Positions 33,239 to 45,079 of a stretch of 64,000 nt of DNA are shown in pieces (positions within the stretch are counted from its first letter, which is position 1; the number at the start of each line of letters is the position of its first letter). The stretch comes from Salvator merianae (Eukaryota; Chordata; Lepidosauria; Squamata; Teiidae). The notes beneath the pieces were generated by a model that was given only the letters and a program-made list of their open reading frames with translations, did not search any database and was not told the origin of the DNA. A program made the position numbers and the translations under genes. The DNA lies in NCBI GenBank assembly GCA_003586115.2, contig QVOM02000112.1:107844701-107908700 (forward strand), in the 5' to 3' direction.

Positions 33239-33870
33239 ATTCATAAAATCTCAGACCTTGAAAGCAACATTAGAGGTCAACAAGCCCAATCCCCTGTTCA
33301 ATGTAGCATTCACTAGACCATCCTTAATAGATGAGTATCCAGCCTCTGCTTGAAGACATTGGGCTTGTTTGCACTTTCCACCTTAGAATGGGCTAACTGG
33401 AATGGGCACTGCAAGGGCCACCTGGTCACCATGGCAGTGGCCCAACGCTTGCTGGCCGCTGCCACGACAACTATCTAGCATGCACCCAAACGGGCACCAG
33501 AACGCTGGATGGGTCGTAGCACAGTCCCATCTGGCATTGCAGGCCTGACCGGGGTGCCGCAAGGGCCCAATCAGGACTGTGCAATGGGGTAGGCCCAATT
33601 GCCCCATCATCATGCATAGTTGTGTGATTATGCATACATGCTGGGCACATCGCCCACAAGATGGCCACCATGGTGCAGCTAAGTGCACCAGCGGTAGTAG
33701 TGATCAGAAGTGGATGAAGCCCGCTCCTGGCTGCTTGGGCGGATACACTTGGATAGCAAGCCTGCCTGATGCTTGCTAGGCCAAAGTGCAAGCAGGCCCT
33801 TTCGGTAAAGGGGAACATATCCCCTCCATGAGGCAGCTTGAACATTGCACTAGAAGGCTGGATTGATCTT
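33239..33870 (-). mobile_element. CR1 LINE 3' part, split by a foldback element
   Basis: 33239-33360 and 33800-33870 join into the CR1 segment also present at 21198-21452 (TCAACAAGCCCAATCCCCTG, CAGCCTCTGCTTGAAGAC, then CCTCCATGAGGCAGC). The copy is old, with many substitutions. Confidence 0.65.
33361..33799. mobile_element. Harbinger-like foldback element in CR1
   Basis: Ends GGGCTTGTTTGCACTTTCCA and, inverted, GGGCCTGCTTGCACTTTGGC. Bordered by ATT and TTT. The interior resembles that of 27778-28439 (both have CAGGCCTGA and CCCAATTG-type blocks) and codes for nothing recognisable. Confidence 0.6.
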
Positions 33871-34045
33871 TCCCAGTGTTGCACCAAGGTGATGTGGCTG
33901 TTTGGATCCTTTAAGTTAAAACTGTAGTGACATTTAGCACCTTGAATGAAAAGTAGGGTTCCAACTGAGCCCAGCAGTGGCTAGTCCATAAGTATAAAGT
34001 GGTAATGTACATCACACCCAGTCAATCCAAAGTCTGAATGCACTC

Positions 34046-34245
34046 TCCCTTTGCCCTTTACAAGTTTCATTCAGAAGAATGATGGGCAGTGGCATGTGAG
34101 AGGGCCTTTTCTGTGGTGGCCCCCACATTCTGGAAAGCCTGCCACTGGAGGTATGCCAGGTACCAACACTATATGGTTTTCAGCACCTGACTAAAACATT
34201 ACACTTTTTACCCAGGTCTTTGTTGTCAGGGATGCTTACTAGTCA
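34046..34245 (+). mobile_element. L2 LINE ORF2 C-terminal remnant
   Basis: Forward translation includes RAFSVVAPTFWKACHW, matching the L2 ORF2 C-terminal motif RAFSVVAPxLWNxLP. It is decayed and is followed by another foldback element. Confidence 0.6.
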
Positions 34246-34634
34246 AGTACCTCTGCACTTTGTGGAGGCCCTGGCAATCGGGAGCAGACTATAGCTACTC
34301 CTGATTGCTACCTACTGTGGAACACAAAACTGTGCTCCACAGCTGTACCAGGAGCAGCTGGACTGCTCCTGGTAAAGTACATTCATACCCGCTTCTGGGT
34401 GCGAACACACAACTGCACGGCGCAGTTATGCCTGTGTGACTGTGTGGCATTGCCAGTCACTATGACAGTGGCCAGAAGCTTTCTGGACACTGCCATGCTG
34501 CAGAACAGCAGCAGGATTCCAGCATTTGCACTGTGAATGTTGGTGTCCTGCTGGCATTCTGTTCTAAGACCTCACGGTGAGGACAGTCTCCGTGTTGCAA
34601 GGTCTATCCCATGGTGGAAAGTGCAAAAAGGCCC
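34246..34634. mobile_element. Foldback element, diverged copy
   Basis: The left end (ACCTCTGCACTTT) and right end (complement of GGGCCTTTTTGCACTTTCCA) resemble the GGGCCTnTTnGCAC family. The inner TGTACCAGGAGCAGCTGGAC block is also in the 31582 element. Borders are approximate. Confidence 0.5.
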
Positions 34635-34719
34635 CAGCTCCCTCTGAGTGTTATTTGTCCTGCCACAGTAGGAGGGTTATATTAGGTCTGTTCTATATGT
34701 ATGTATGTATGTTTATATG

Positions 34720-34815
34720 TATGTTTTTTAGTAAAAATTGTAATCCACTCTGGAACCATGGGGTGAAGGGGGCGATACAAATATTTGAAATAAATAAATA
34801 ATAAATAAATAATAT
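34720..34815 (+). mobile_element. L2-type 3' tail
   Basis: TTGTAATCCACTCTGG, GGTGAAGGGGGCGATACAAA and AAATAAATA repeats form a typical L2 3' end. It may belong to the L2 copy broken at 34246. Confidence 0.5.
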
Positions 34816-35094
34816 GAGTATAATCCACTCTGTTCACCAGAAAGTTTTCAAGAACTCCAGTCTTACAGCCACTCACCTGTCCTTACCTCCACCTGTTCCG
34901 ACCCTGGTGCCACTTTCTTTCAGCTGCATTGCTAAAATGGGCCCCAGCAACCTCCTATATTAGCCATGCTTGGAAGCAGATGTTCCCTCCACGTGCAAAC
35001 CTTTTTAAATAGTACAGAAGAAGCAGTCTCAGCAGATCTGGCGTGCATGACATGCGATGGCTTTCTCCTGAAAGTGGCCCTTCCATACAACCAT

Positions 35095-35235
35095 TAAAAG
35101 CGTCCGGCCAGGGAGGTTTATATTTCAAATGTGTGTTAAGAATATTGTATATATTTTACCTTTTAATCATTGTGACCCGCGCTGGGACCTTTTGGTGAAG
35201 GGTGGTATAGAAACTGTTAAATAAATAAAATAAAG
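35095..35235 (+). mobile_element. L2 LINE 3' end
   Basis: TTGTGACCCGCGCTGGGACC, GGTGAAGGGTGGTATAGAAA and a terminal AAATAAATAAA repeat. It abuts the CpG-rich block that I assign to the GJA3 promoter. Confidence 0.65.
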
Positions 35236-35239
35236 GTGG

Positions 35240-36170
35240 TAACCCTCTTGCTCAGGGGCCTTCCCGCCGCCATCATCTTGCCAAAGCCCTTGCTTCCTCT
35301 CACAGAAACGGTCCCCTGTCATTCGGCTGCAACGCCTCAAAACCGTATTTTCACCGTCGTTGCCCCCAAGCTGCCTCGCTCGCCTCGCCTCGCCTCCCCC
35401 CAGCCCCCACTAACCAGCCAGGGCCGCCGCTGGTGCCTCGATCGGCCGCCTCCTTCAAGGCGTGGCCTGGGCCGGGCCGGCAGCCTGGCAGGCGCTAACT
35501 TGGCAGCTCCATCCATGCGTGCTCATGCAATGTGACAGCGGCGATGGCCGAGGGGGACCCCGTGCCCTATCGCTCGCTCCTTCTTTCTGGGAGTCCAACG
35601 TTATTAAGTGCCATTAAACTTCCCTACGGGCCCGGTTCCCCTTTATTTTTCCTGCCCTCCTTTACCCCATTTGCCTCCTTCATGCTCGACTCCTAGCATT
35701 TCCACTCCTCTAGGGGGGAAGACGAGCGAGGGCTCTGCCTGCTGCTGTTGCTGGTTCTTCTCGCCTCGCGTAGCCTTTTCACGCCCATGTGCAGAGAAGG
35801 ACTTTGGTGGTGGTGAGCTTTGCTGGCCGCGGTCAAAGCTTTGGGGTAAGCGCCTGGGCAGTTTGGGGGGCGAAAGGAAAACTCTGGGCCAGTGTGGGGG
35901 AAAGAGAGAGCGAGATGGACATAGGAGGAAGGAAGGAAGGAAGGAGACGTCCAACAGGCGGACGACAACCGATCGGGTCGCAATACAACGTCGCCGTCTT
36001 GAGGACTAGAAGATTGATTGCAGCGGCAGCTGCGGCGGCGGCGCTGTTTGTTGCCCCCAGAAGGAAGAACACAACAGAGCAGCCCGCAGCGCCGCGCTTC
36101 TCGGTTAGAGCACAAAAGGGCTTTCCCCCACCTCTAGGGTGCCAAATTTATACCTTGGGGTTTTTCTTCT
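35240..36170 (+). promoter_or_regulatory. GJA3: CpG-rich block, likely GJA3 promoter and exon 1
   Basis: About 0.9 kb of GC-rich, CpG-dense sequence with a GCGGCGGCG run near 36030. It starts directly after an L2 3' end. A strong donor (GGG|GTAAGC, GT at 35846-35847) could end a non-coding exon 1 spliced to the GJA3 acceptor at 47396, an intron of about 11.5 kb. No coding homology was recognised in any of its open frames. It could instead serve an unannotated non-coding transcript. Confidence 0.55.
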
Positions 36171-38267
36171 AGGTGTCTGCCGGCCGTGCTGCACCTCGTA
36201 ATTCCTTGAAGAGCAAAAGACGTGTCTTGAGTTCGACGTTGCTGCTTGATAGGGTTTGACAATTACCCTGCGATGCGATCGCATAGAAGCAGGCGTGGTG
36301 TTAACTGACTCGTATTGTAAGAGTATCTCGGGCTATTCTTATTATTTGGAGGAGCTTAAGTGCGTCGGAGAACTAAATAATTCTTATCCCACGCCTCAAA
36401 TCTTCATAACTGCTTATTTTTTAAAAAAGGACAGATCTTAGCAAGATCGTTAACACTTTGGATTATTACCGGCTTTCCTCAATGCCGGTATATCAGGCCT
36501 GCAAGCGTACGGGGAGCCACCCTTCCGCACGCTGGTGCGACTGCGGTCTAAGGGAGGGATGTCCCGCCCGGAATCGCCCTTAGTAGTCTCCTTAATGATT
36601 TTTCAATTGGCTCCTCGCTATATGGCACCAGCAATTTTATACCTGGAATCCCATTGCGAGTATTTAGCTTTAGTTTTATGAAAATACGGAGAAAACACAA
36701 TGCTACATTCAAGAATAATTAATCAAAATCTTCAACCCTGGTTATCCTTCCTAGTTTCATTCCCGGAAGAAATTTGGAGGACGTGTGTTAAGTGTTAGTT
36801 CTTCAGGACAGGGAACTCTCTGTGTGGATGTGTATTTTGTTGTTGGTTTCCTTTACGCTGGCTATAGTCATTGTTATTATTAATATCAATCTGTAAGATC
36901 AATTATAATGGTGAAAAAAGGGAAAGAAGGAAAAGGGGCGAAAAAATGTGGCACGATTCATTATCAGGTTTTAAGAGAGGATTTAACCCACTTTCGTTCG
37001 GCATGCTGTTATGGGAGACGGGACAGACTTTTTTTTAACTTCTTAACCATTATTCCCAAACTGTGCTTTTTTGACTGCTTCGTCTAGCAGGTGAAATCGA
37101 AATTAACTGGAATCCTAGGCTCCCTAACCTGGGAGTAAGCCCCACTGAGCGAAAGGAAACCTACTGCTGAGTAGACCAAGCTAGAAACGCGATGGTCCTT
37201 TGGAATCTGCGTTCGTTCTACACTGAGTCCCATTCATTCAAATAGCACAGGAAAAATCTTTCACTTCGTAATTCAATCGACTTCGTTCCGCAGCTTCCAC
37301 GTAAACCCGTCTGGGTTGACTGGTAGAAACCAAATTCTAAGAACAGCCTGCTCAAATCGAAAGTGGCTGTAAAGAGATCCAAAGTACAGTGGAATGACTC
37401 CTTAGACACAGCTCAGAATTCGGAGTGACTCCGATCTACTTGGTCCGTTTGAACTGGCCATTAAAAGGCTCCGTTAGCACAGTGTCTCTCGGAAAACGAG
37501 GCGACATGAACCGGGTTAGCTGGGTATGCTTGCCGTTCTGCATTTCTGTGCCTTATCATTTGGGGTAAATTCCTTGAAACTCAGTAGGATTTACTTGCTT
37601 CGTCCAAGCAGGCACGGTTTCACTGGACGGTTTTTTTCTCGACATCAAATCGCGTTCCAGAACTTTTACCTTAGGTTGCAATTCGAAATTCAGGGTTCCT
37701 ATATCTTTAATAGTTGCATAGAAGAAGGAATTTCAGCAAAGGTTTCCGTGTGACAACTTTTTAATTACAATTACAGTTATTGCCGAAATGCAATAACTTT
37801 TGGGGTAGTTGAAGACATTTATTAAGAGGAGAGTTTCAGCGAATACAGGTAAATTTAGGTAAAGAGAATGGGGAAAAATGCCTTGTTCGTGGTATTCAAA
37901 AGGCTAACTCTACTAAATTAGATTACTCTATGCTGACTAGTGAAAAACCCTGATGAAATTAATTTGAATTTACTTTAGAGTAAATTATGAAGAATCCAGT
38001 TATAATATTGCACAGTACTTTGTATTTACCCCATGAGAAAAGATCTATGATTCTCTCTGAAAGTGCATTTGGATAGTAACAAATTTCAGGTGTCTTAATT
38101 TCACTTTTAACTGATTTAGGTGATACACTCTGTATTATGTGTGTAAATCTCAAGAATTCCTCCAGATTCTTTCTTTCTATGTTAGTCCCTAAGGTGTTAC
38201 TAGATGCCCTTGCTATCCTGATCCAGACTAACATGGCTATGTCTTTGAGTTCCAGAATTTTTGTTTA
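36171..38267 (+). other. Start of the proposed GJA3 intron
   Basis: Comparatively poor in recognised transposons. 37100-37180 (GGGAGTAAGCCCCACTGAGC, CTGCTGAGTAGAC) and 37555-37620 resemble a common short reptile repeat; further traces are at 50430-50510. 37690-37745 resembles the core of the TTACCATATG MITE family. Confidence 0.45.
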
Positions 38268-38440
38268 TGATTACCATATGAAAAACAGAACAGGGCGCTT
38301 GCTCCTTTAATAGCTGCATAGAAAAGAGAATTTTAACAGGTGGAATTTGCCATGCAGGTAACACTTGCTGAATTTCCCTCTTCTGTGTAGCTATTAAAGG
38401 AGCATGAATCTTGACCACTTTTTCATGTGATAACCCCATA
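38268..38440. mobile_element. Foldback MITE (TTACCATATGAAAAA family)
   Basis: The left end GATTACCATATGAAAAACAG and the complement of the right end (GGTTATCACATGAAAAAGTG) match, and both arms contain CTCCTTTAATAGCTGCATAG-like and GAGGGAAATTCAGCA-like blocks. Confidence 0.7.
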
Positions 38441-39227
38441 TGTCCTACAAAAAAGAAGCCAGAACTTTTGAACTCTTAAGAGTTGAACAGAAGAAGAAAT
38501 TTCAGGTTGGGGTACCTGCTGTACAATTGACACCTGCTGAAATGTTATCCTCTATACAGCTGTAAGAGATATAGAACAGACATTGAAGCTCACCTTCCAA
38601 GCCTAAGGTCTCAGTGGATAAAGAGGCAGGTAGACAGGCCAAAAGAAACTATAGGCTAGAATAAACAACATTACCTAGTTCAGAATGCAGCACACCTGTC
38701 TCCAGAATCAGACCTTCCAGGGTTGTCAAAATCAGCCAACTAAATAGTCACACTTGGCTTTTAAAATACTTTTTCTATGGCTAAGATAATTAGTTTGGCT
38801 GATTTCTGAATTTTTCTGCCCAAGGTGCATTGTTCGTAAAAATGGTAGAGTGGGTTACATATATTAAAGCACCACTAAGTTTGTATAATCTTAGCTTAGG
38901 TGTGAAAATCACTAATTTTTGAGGTACTTGGGAAATCTGCAAGCATATGCAGGTGGTTTAACATAGCTGTTCCTGTTATACCTTTATGCATAAACTGAGA
39001 CTTCTTTTCCATCAAGATGGGAAAATCATTTTCCTCCAAGACATTGTTGGAGTCCAACTCTAATTATTTCTGACTATGGACTGTGCAGGGTAAACTGGAT
39101 GGGAGTCCTGTAATTTTAACGTTCGTCAGTTCCAGTGGTATAAACTACATCCCCAAGCCAAACGAAATGTAGGTTTATTTTTGCTTGCAGTTTGAAACAT
39201 GTAATTGTGTAGTACAATTGTATAATG

Positions 39228-39229
<2 letters not shown>

Positions 39230-39261
<32 letters not shown>
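39230..39261. repeat. (AC)n microsatellite
   Basis: About 16 AC units in the proposed GJA3 intron. Confidence 0.95.
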
Positions 39262-39265
<4 letters not shown>

Positions 39266-39379
39266 TCAGGATAATATTGAACATGGTTTGGTTGCAGGGA
39301 TTAAAAACATGTAGGATAGAAAATGATTCCACTACCCACAAATTGCATATCTTTTTATTTATACTGATGAGAGTTAATT

Positions 39380-39530
39380 AGGATGGCCAGGTAGAAAGGC
39401 AGGCAGGAGTCCTGCACCTTTAATACTTGTGTAGAACTGATTTCAGTAGACTTTGTCTATATGATTTGCTCTTTCTATGTAGCTGTGCACAAGCCTAGTC
39501 TTCCTTTTGACTTGGTCACCCTATCTTTAA
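39380..39530. mobile_element. Foldback MITE (same family), diverged
   Basis: CACCTTTAATACTTGTGTAG and, inverted, GACTAGGCTTGTGCACAGC with CTATGTAGCTGTG at centre-right; the outer ends (GGATGGCCAGGTAG and the complement of GGTCACCCTATC) have diverged from the family. Confidence 0.4.
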
Positions 39531-40314
39531 TAGATAGCAAAAGCTTCTTCTTCTACTCTACTGTTCAGGAGTCCTGATGTCTTTTCTGAATGGTAACCAA
39601 AGCTAGAAAATTTAAAGAACCACAGGATCCCTTTCTCTGTTCATATATGTTTTCAAGCTTGGGAGAAGTCGTTCAAATTTCTCCATTCTTTTAATTACAT
39701 ATTATTTTAAACTGGAGTGTCTACCAACTAATATTTTTGATATTTCTGAAATGGAGATTAGCTAAATTTGTTGATGGAAAAAAAAGATGAAGTTGGATTT
39801 GCATCACAATTTTTTTTTTTTTGTAGAGCTATATACTAGTATTGTATTCAGCAAAAATATTTTTCCCCCCTAATTGCGTAGTTTTCTTGTTTTGCTACCA
39901 ATAAAATAAATTTCTGCTGGTACCATAAGTTAATGTCATGAGAAATATAAAATTCGGATGGCTCTTTTTCCCTGCAAAAATTAATAATATCTTAGTCCAT
40001 TTGATATGACCACATGCCACATTCCATTCATCTCAATGTCACTGGTCTCCAACTTCTTATCTGACCCAGCAGGGATGGCAAACCATCAAGAATGATGGGA
40101 GTTATAGTTCTGGAGGACTTTGGGTTCCCTATTCTTGCTATATTATTGCCCCATTTGGATGCTTGAAACACTATTAAGCCCAAGACAAAAGGTAGCCAAA
40201 TTATGACCATCCAGATAATGCTAAATCATGATTCTCATCATTTCTATTTAACTTGATTCACCTTATAGATTACAAACAGAAAACCTTCTTGTTCTGATCA
40301 GTCACATCTATACT

Positions 40315-40422
40315 AACCATAATTATTCTATAAATTTTGTGTTTTATCATATGTTGTGACTCATCCTGGAGCCTCCAGCTGAACAGCAGAATACAAATGT
40401 TATAAAATAAATAAATAAAACG
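40315..40422 (+). mobile_element. L2 LINE 3' end
   Basis: TGTTGTGACTCATCCTGGAG and CAGCTGAACAGCAGAATACA followed by AAATAAATAAA; a decayed version of the tail at 5090-5166. Confidence 0.55.
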
Positions 40423-40574
40423 AATTAATTCCATTACAAGTATGAATTATTAAGTACTATTTGTACATGTTCAGAATGTCTGTGCGTTCTCCTCCTGAGT
40501 ATGTTTAGAATTTATTCAAAATTTGCCTGCTATTGCTCCTCTGATGCCATCAAAGTTATTTTTTAACAAACAGG

Positions 40575-41760
40575 TTGTACCCCAAAAAATTACTGGAGAA
40601 ATTCAGGGAAAATGCGTTTAATACAATTGCAGATTATTTTGAAAATAAAAAACTGAAATTGGATAAAATTAAATCAACTTTAGACCTAAAAGAATATAAT
40701 TGGCTTGTAATAAAAGTCATAAAAGCAAAGCTAGAAACTACTACTGATATCCAGCAAGCCATTAGGGGAGAACCTGTACCTTTCAAGGTAATTATAAGAC
40801 GGTAGTCAGAGGTAACCAGAGACCTTGTCCCACAAATATAACAAACATTGTTAAATGAGATATTCTACTCAATGGAAGGGCTAAGAATGATTTGGGGGAA
40901 AAGTTATATGTTTATGGTAAAGAATGGCATAAAATTACACGAAAAAAATCATCTTCAGCAAAGGTTGCTAAAATGAAAGAAATATCAATTAGGTTATTAT
41001 ATAGATCATTATTCTTGGGGGGGGGTGTACCACTGAATCATGGCTGACTCCTGGTTGACTTCATGGGCACTATGCAGTTTTCTTTGCAGATATACAAAAG
41101 TGGTTTGCCATTGCCTACTTCCAGGGAGAGGCTGGGGACTGAACTGATGACCCTCTGCTTTCCAGGCAGTTTGCTTTACCACTGAGGTACAGAATGCCTA
41201 TTCAAATATGAAGAATAACTGATAATATCTCAGCTAAATGCTGGAGATCTGTAGGAATGCAATGAAATTTCAAAGTTCTGGAAATATATTAACATTGAAA
41301 TTTGTAAAATATTGCTACCTCTTGAATCCAATATCTTTTTACTACATATATTGCTTAATATAAAAGTTAAGCATGATATTAAATTGTCACTTCATTACAT
41401 GATATGCTATGCAGTTACTCATGGATACAAACTGGAAAATGCTGAACAAATGTAAACAAATCAAATTGATATAAATTGACCTGGGAATTAATCATCTATG
41501 AAAACATCAAAGAAACAAAAATCCAGGCTGGAAAGGAAAAATACTGTTCATAATTTTAAGAAAATATGGACTCCAATTCTGGATGTTAAACCTAATCTGG
41601 ATGAAAGTTATTTGGCCTCTTACATTGGTTTAATTAAAAGAATGACGATTGGAGATAGAAATCTAAAATCTATGAAATCCTGTAAAACTATTATGATGAT
41701 AATTGGACATTGTAATATATAAGAAGTTGTAATGATAAATTTTGAAACAAAATAATAATA
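40575..41760 (+). mobile_element. Old L1-like ORF2 C-terminal remnant, split by a SINE
   Basis: The frame at 40575-40805 (AFNTIADYFENKKLKLDKIK, NWLVIKVIKAKL) resembles the region after the reverse transcriptase in L1 ORF2. After a SINE (41018-41200) the translation continues with SAKCWRSV and, near 41500, RKNTVHNFKKIWTPIL, like the L1 Cys region and end. Many stops. Confidence 0.55.
41018..41200 (-). mobile_element. tRNA-derived SINE
   Basis: On the minus strand it begins GTACCTCAGTGGTAAAGC (A-box-like tRNA head), then GGTCATCAGTTCAGTCCCC (B-box), then a body containing GGCAATGGCAAACCACTTTT. A related copy is at 41960-42150. Confidence 0.75.
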
Positions 41761-41959
41761 AAATAATTCAAAATTAATACAAATGGTAGGGATTTGCTTA
41801 GGAATGCTAAAATAAATCATATGATAGCAGTGCATTCAAGAATTACTCAGTTTCTCTTCCTTGGTTGTCTTCATCAACTTTTGATTTGCTAGATATGCAA
41901 GCTAAGATGATCTAGCATCCTGGTCCTGAAGATATTTGCTCAGCAGCATTTGATTTTCA

Positions 41960-42150
41960 CTTGTTGTCGTTGGGTACCACCAAGTCATGACTGACTCCTG
42001 GTTGACTGCATAGGCACCTTTATGCAGTTTTCTTGGCAGAGATACAGAAGTGGTTTGCCATTGCCTACTTCCAGGGAAAGGCTAGGGATTGAACCAGCAA
42101 GCCTCTGTTTTCCAGGCAGTTTCCTCTACCACTGAGCAACTGTCACTCCC
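41960..42150 (-). mobile_element. tRNA-derived SINE
   Basis: Close relative of the copy at 41018-41200: minus-strand TTGCTCAGTGGTAGAGG head, GGTTCAATCCCTAGCC B-box, same body. The tail on the plus-strand left side reads GTTGTCGTTGGGTACCACCA. Confidence 0.75.
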
Positions 42151-42387
42151 TTGATTTCCATACCACAGAGTTTTGAAGCACATCAGAACTTAGCTGGATT
42201 TCACCTATGCTCAGATCAGTGACGATGAGCAACATTTATGTATATTTGATCTTTTACAATCCTTCTAACCCTGATTTATAATCCAGCCATGATTTTAAAT
42301 AAAAAGGCAGAAAATCTGTTTAAAATCATTTAAGAAACAATCTTGACTGCAATCTATGTACAAGATTTAGTTGCTTCCCCAGCAGGC

Positions 42388-42388
<1 letters not shown>

Positions 42389-42434
<46 letters not shown>
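42389..42434. repeat. (ATT)n microsatellite
   Basis: About 15 ATT units, next to a MIR-like SINE on the minus strand. Confidence 0.95.
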
Positions 42435-42435
<1 letters not shown>

Positions 42436-42439
42436 ATAT

Positions 42440-42660
42440 TAAGGCATTTTTATCCATCCTTTCTTCTAAAGAGTAAAAGGCAGTGACTATTTTATTTGTC
42501 TTTTCTATTTTATAGTCACAACAGTCCCATAAGGTAAATTAGGCTGAGAGACAGGAACTGGTCCAAGGTCACACAGAGCAAGGTTCTATTGGCCAAACTG
42601 GGCTTTGAACCTGATCTCCTAGTGTCTAGTAGTCCGACCCTGTAGCCACTATACCATGCC
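42440..42660 (-). mobile_element. MIR-like SINE
   Basis: CACAACAGTCCCATAAGGTA, then GGTCCAAGGTCACACAGAGC, GGGCTTTGAACCTGATCTCC and CTGTAGCCACTATACCATGC. On the minus strand this is a tRNA-like head (A and B boxes) with MIR-type body. It follows an ATT microsatellite. Confidence 0.65.
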
Positions 42661-42704
42661 AGGTTACATTTGCCTTCCAAAACAGCAGGATTACATTTTG
42701 GACT

Positions 42705-43135
42705 GGAAGGGTGCCTTCACACAGCAAGAGGAAATTGTGGGATCTTCTTTACATCCTACAATTGTGTCTTGCTGCCCCTGTCAGATAGAAGGAGGTAATT
42801 CCAGGACAATCCTGGGTTCTTACCTCATCTGCCGGCTCTTTGCATTATTGTGGTATTTCCAAACACCTGGATGTTAGGAAGCACCCATCCACTTCCCTTC
42901 GCTTTTTTCCTGTACTTGCTAGCACTTGAGTATTTTCAAAAAGGAATGATAATGTGAAAACCCAGTAGACAGAGGTAAGAAATTCGTATTTCAGAAAACC
43001 CAGCATAATTGCTGAATTTTTGATTCACTAACTTAGCACTATACTGGGATTGCTACAGATATGTATGGCAATCCCAATATAGTTCCAGGAAAATCATGGG
43101 TTTTTACCCACATCTGGAGATGCCTTAAGTCAAGG
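42705..43135. mobile_element. Foldback element (CCTCCAGA family)
   Basis: Left part GGGTGCCTTCACACAGCAAG with GATCTTCTTTACATCCTACA; right part TATACTGGGATTGCTACAG, its inverted ATCCCAATATAG, and CACATCTGGAGATGCC. It shares this order with 51180-51612. Confidence 0.55.
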
Positions 43136-44639
43136 CTATTTCACAATAAGCAGTGTTGGTTTTCTTTAGATTTCTGATTTAAATCACAATCCTAACTTGC
43201 CAGAAGAGATCCATTAGGCTGTGTGTCATTCTGACTTTAAGCTCAGCTTGGCTATTAAAAATTTTAAGTAATTGTACATATCAGTCATTTAAGTCCCATT
43301 GCAGCATTGCATGTTGGTCCTGGGCCAAATGGCATTTGGACAGGTAGACCTCTGGTCCTTTTCTCCAAACCTTTGAAATCCACTGCTGCAGGGCTGCCAC
43401 CAATGCTGGACAGAAAGCATTAATTCTATAGAGAAAAGTAAAAGTTGCTGATCTCCTACAGAAAAGTTCTGATCTCCTACAGAAAAGGAAACCACTTTGG
43501 AGGTTTGGCTTGCCCAAATAAACTTTAATAACACAGAACATATTTTTCAGTGTGGAGATATTTAATGTACTTCCAGAAAATCCATGAGAAAGGAATTTGG
43601 TAAAAATTCTTCAGGTAATGGATCACTTTCAGAAATAAAGTCTAAATATTCCTCCAGAGAAAGTTTGTTAGGGGGTTATCATTTATATGGAAAATGCAAA
43701 GTTAATGAAGCTTGGGCTGGTCTTACTGATTCTCTAGATAAAATCTTGATTGTGTGTTTTTTCTAAAATTCTGTAGTTAATTGTTGGAGGTAACAATCAG
43801 CAGTATCATAATATGAGCAGTGGGTTCTAGTGGGGGCTGTTTGCGTTTTCCCATGACAAATGCTATCACAAAGAAACTAAGAGTGGCATTTTCTTACACC
43901 TTGTATTCTGAGCTACTGAGCATTCGCTGTTTTCAGATGAAATTGTTCTAATTTAATAGTCATTTTCACACTAACCAAAGTTGATTTTGGAATTAATGCA
44001 TGCATTTTTCAAAACAGGCTTGTGTGCAGCTTTGGGTCCTGGATGTGTTTTGCAATTAAAGCTGTTTTGGCTAAGGAATGCTCTGCATCAGGGAATATTT
44101 AAAAATGAATACCCAAACTATTGAATAATATTTTTCATGTAATATCTTCCAAGAGGCAAATTTTGCAATGATTTTAGGCATCTCAGTTTAATCAATTAAT
44201 CACTTGTCAGCAAGCAATAGCTTGCATCTAACGTCTAACTTGCACTGTGTTGCCTGTTAGCACTTAGGGGCACTTGCAGCCCTCCAGAAGTGATGCCTGC
44301 ACAGGATTTTTGCTTAAACCTCACCATTCTGCCATATTGCTATAACTCTTGCTTAAGATAGGAGGAAAGCAGGAAAGGCATTGAAAATAAAAGTGCTCAT
44401 ATTATCATACTGTTTTATTGAAAAAACCCAACAAATTAGTTTGAAACATATCTACCATCATTAAGGTAATCCTAAGGCAGGTCACAAAACTATCATAAAG
44501 GAGACTTCCCAAATGAGGAAACTAGGAAAAAGGAAGTTGAAAAGGGAAGTTAGAGGAGTCCAATCACTCCAAAAAATATGAAGACTATTTACAAATACAG
44601 TAATGGTGGTTCGATAAGATTGCATACCTAAAAAAAGAA
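43136..44639 (+). other. GJA3 intron stretch, mostly unrecognised
   Basis: 43447-43488 carries a tandem duplication of a roughly 20-base unit (CTGATCTCCTACAGAAAAG). No gene recognised. Confidence 0.5.
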
Positions 44640-45060
44640 AGGGCACTGACATGTCCAAGAGGACATCAGTGTGGCTTACAAGTACAGTATGGGAAGTCAT
44701 TAAAAGCAAGAAAAGTTCATTTAGAAAATGGAAGGCTTCTAATAAGGAGAACAGGAAGGAATATAAATTCTGGCAGAACAAATGCAAGGTGGTAATCAGG
44801 AATGCTAAGAAGGATTTGGAGGAGCAGATTGCTAAAACCATCAAAAGAATTAATAACTTCTTTATGTACATCAGAAGTAGGAATCCAACCAGGACCATTA
44901 GATGACAATGGACAGTAAGGGTTAACTAAAGACAACATGGTTATTGTAGAGAGGTTAAATGACTTATTTGCCTCTGTATTCATTGAGGAAGACAGAGGGC
45001 CTATACTTACAGCTGAGCCTATTTTTTCAGGGAGGGAGTCAGAAGAATCAAATTGGATAG
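44640..45060 (+). mobile_element. CR1/L3-like LINE ORF2 remnant (before the RT)
   Basis: A + frame reads KENRKEYKFWQNKCKVVIRN, then AKTIKRINNFFMYIRSR and, in another frame, VERLNDLFASVFIEEDRGP. This is the order seen between endonuclease and reverse transcriptase in CR1-type ORF2 (xxFFASVF motif). Frameshifts and stops are present. Confidence 0.65.
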
Positions 45061-45079
45061 AGGTTATAAAATGAGAGAT

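Noticed and set aside
35236..36172. Open frames of 100-140 codons on both strands
   Set aside because: Same reason: CpG-rich block, low-complexity translations, no family recognised.
41018..42150. tRNA-like A and B boxes as real tRNA genes
   Set aside because: Heads cannot form a full cloverleaf and are attached to a shared SINE body; they are SINE promoters.
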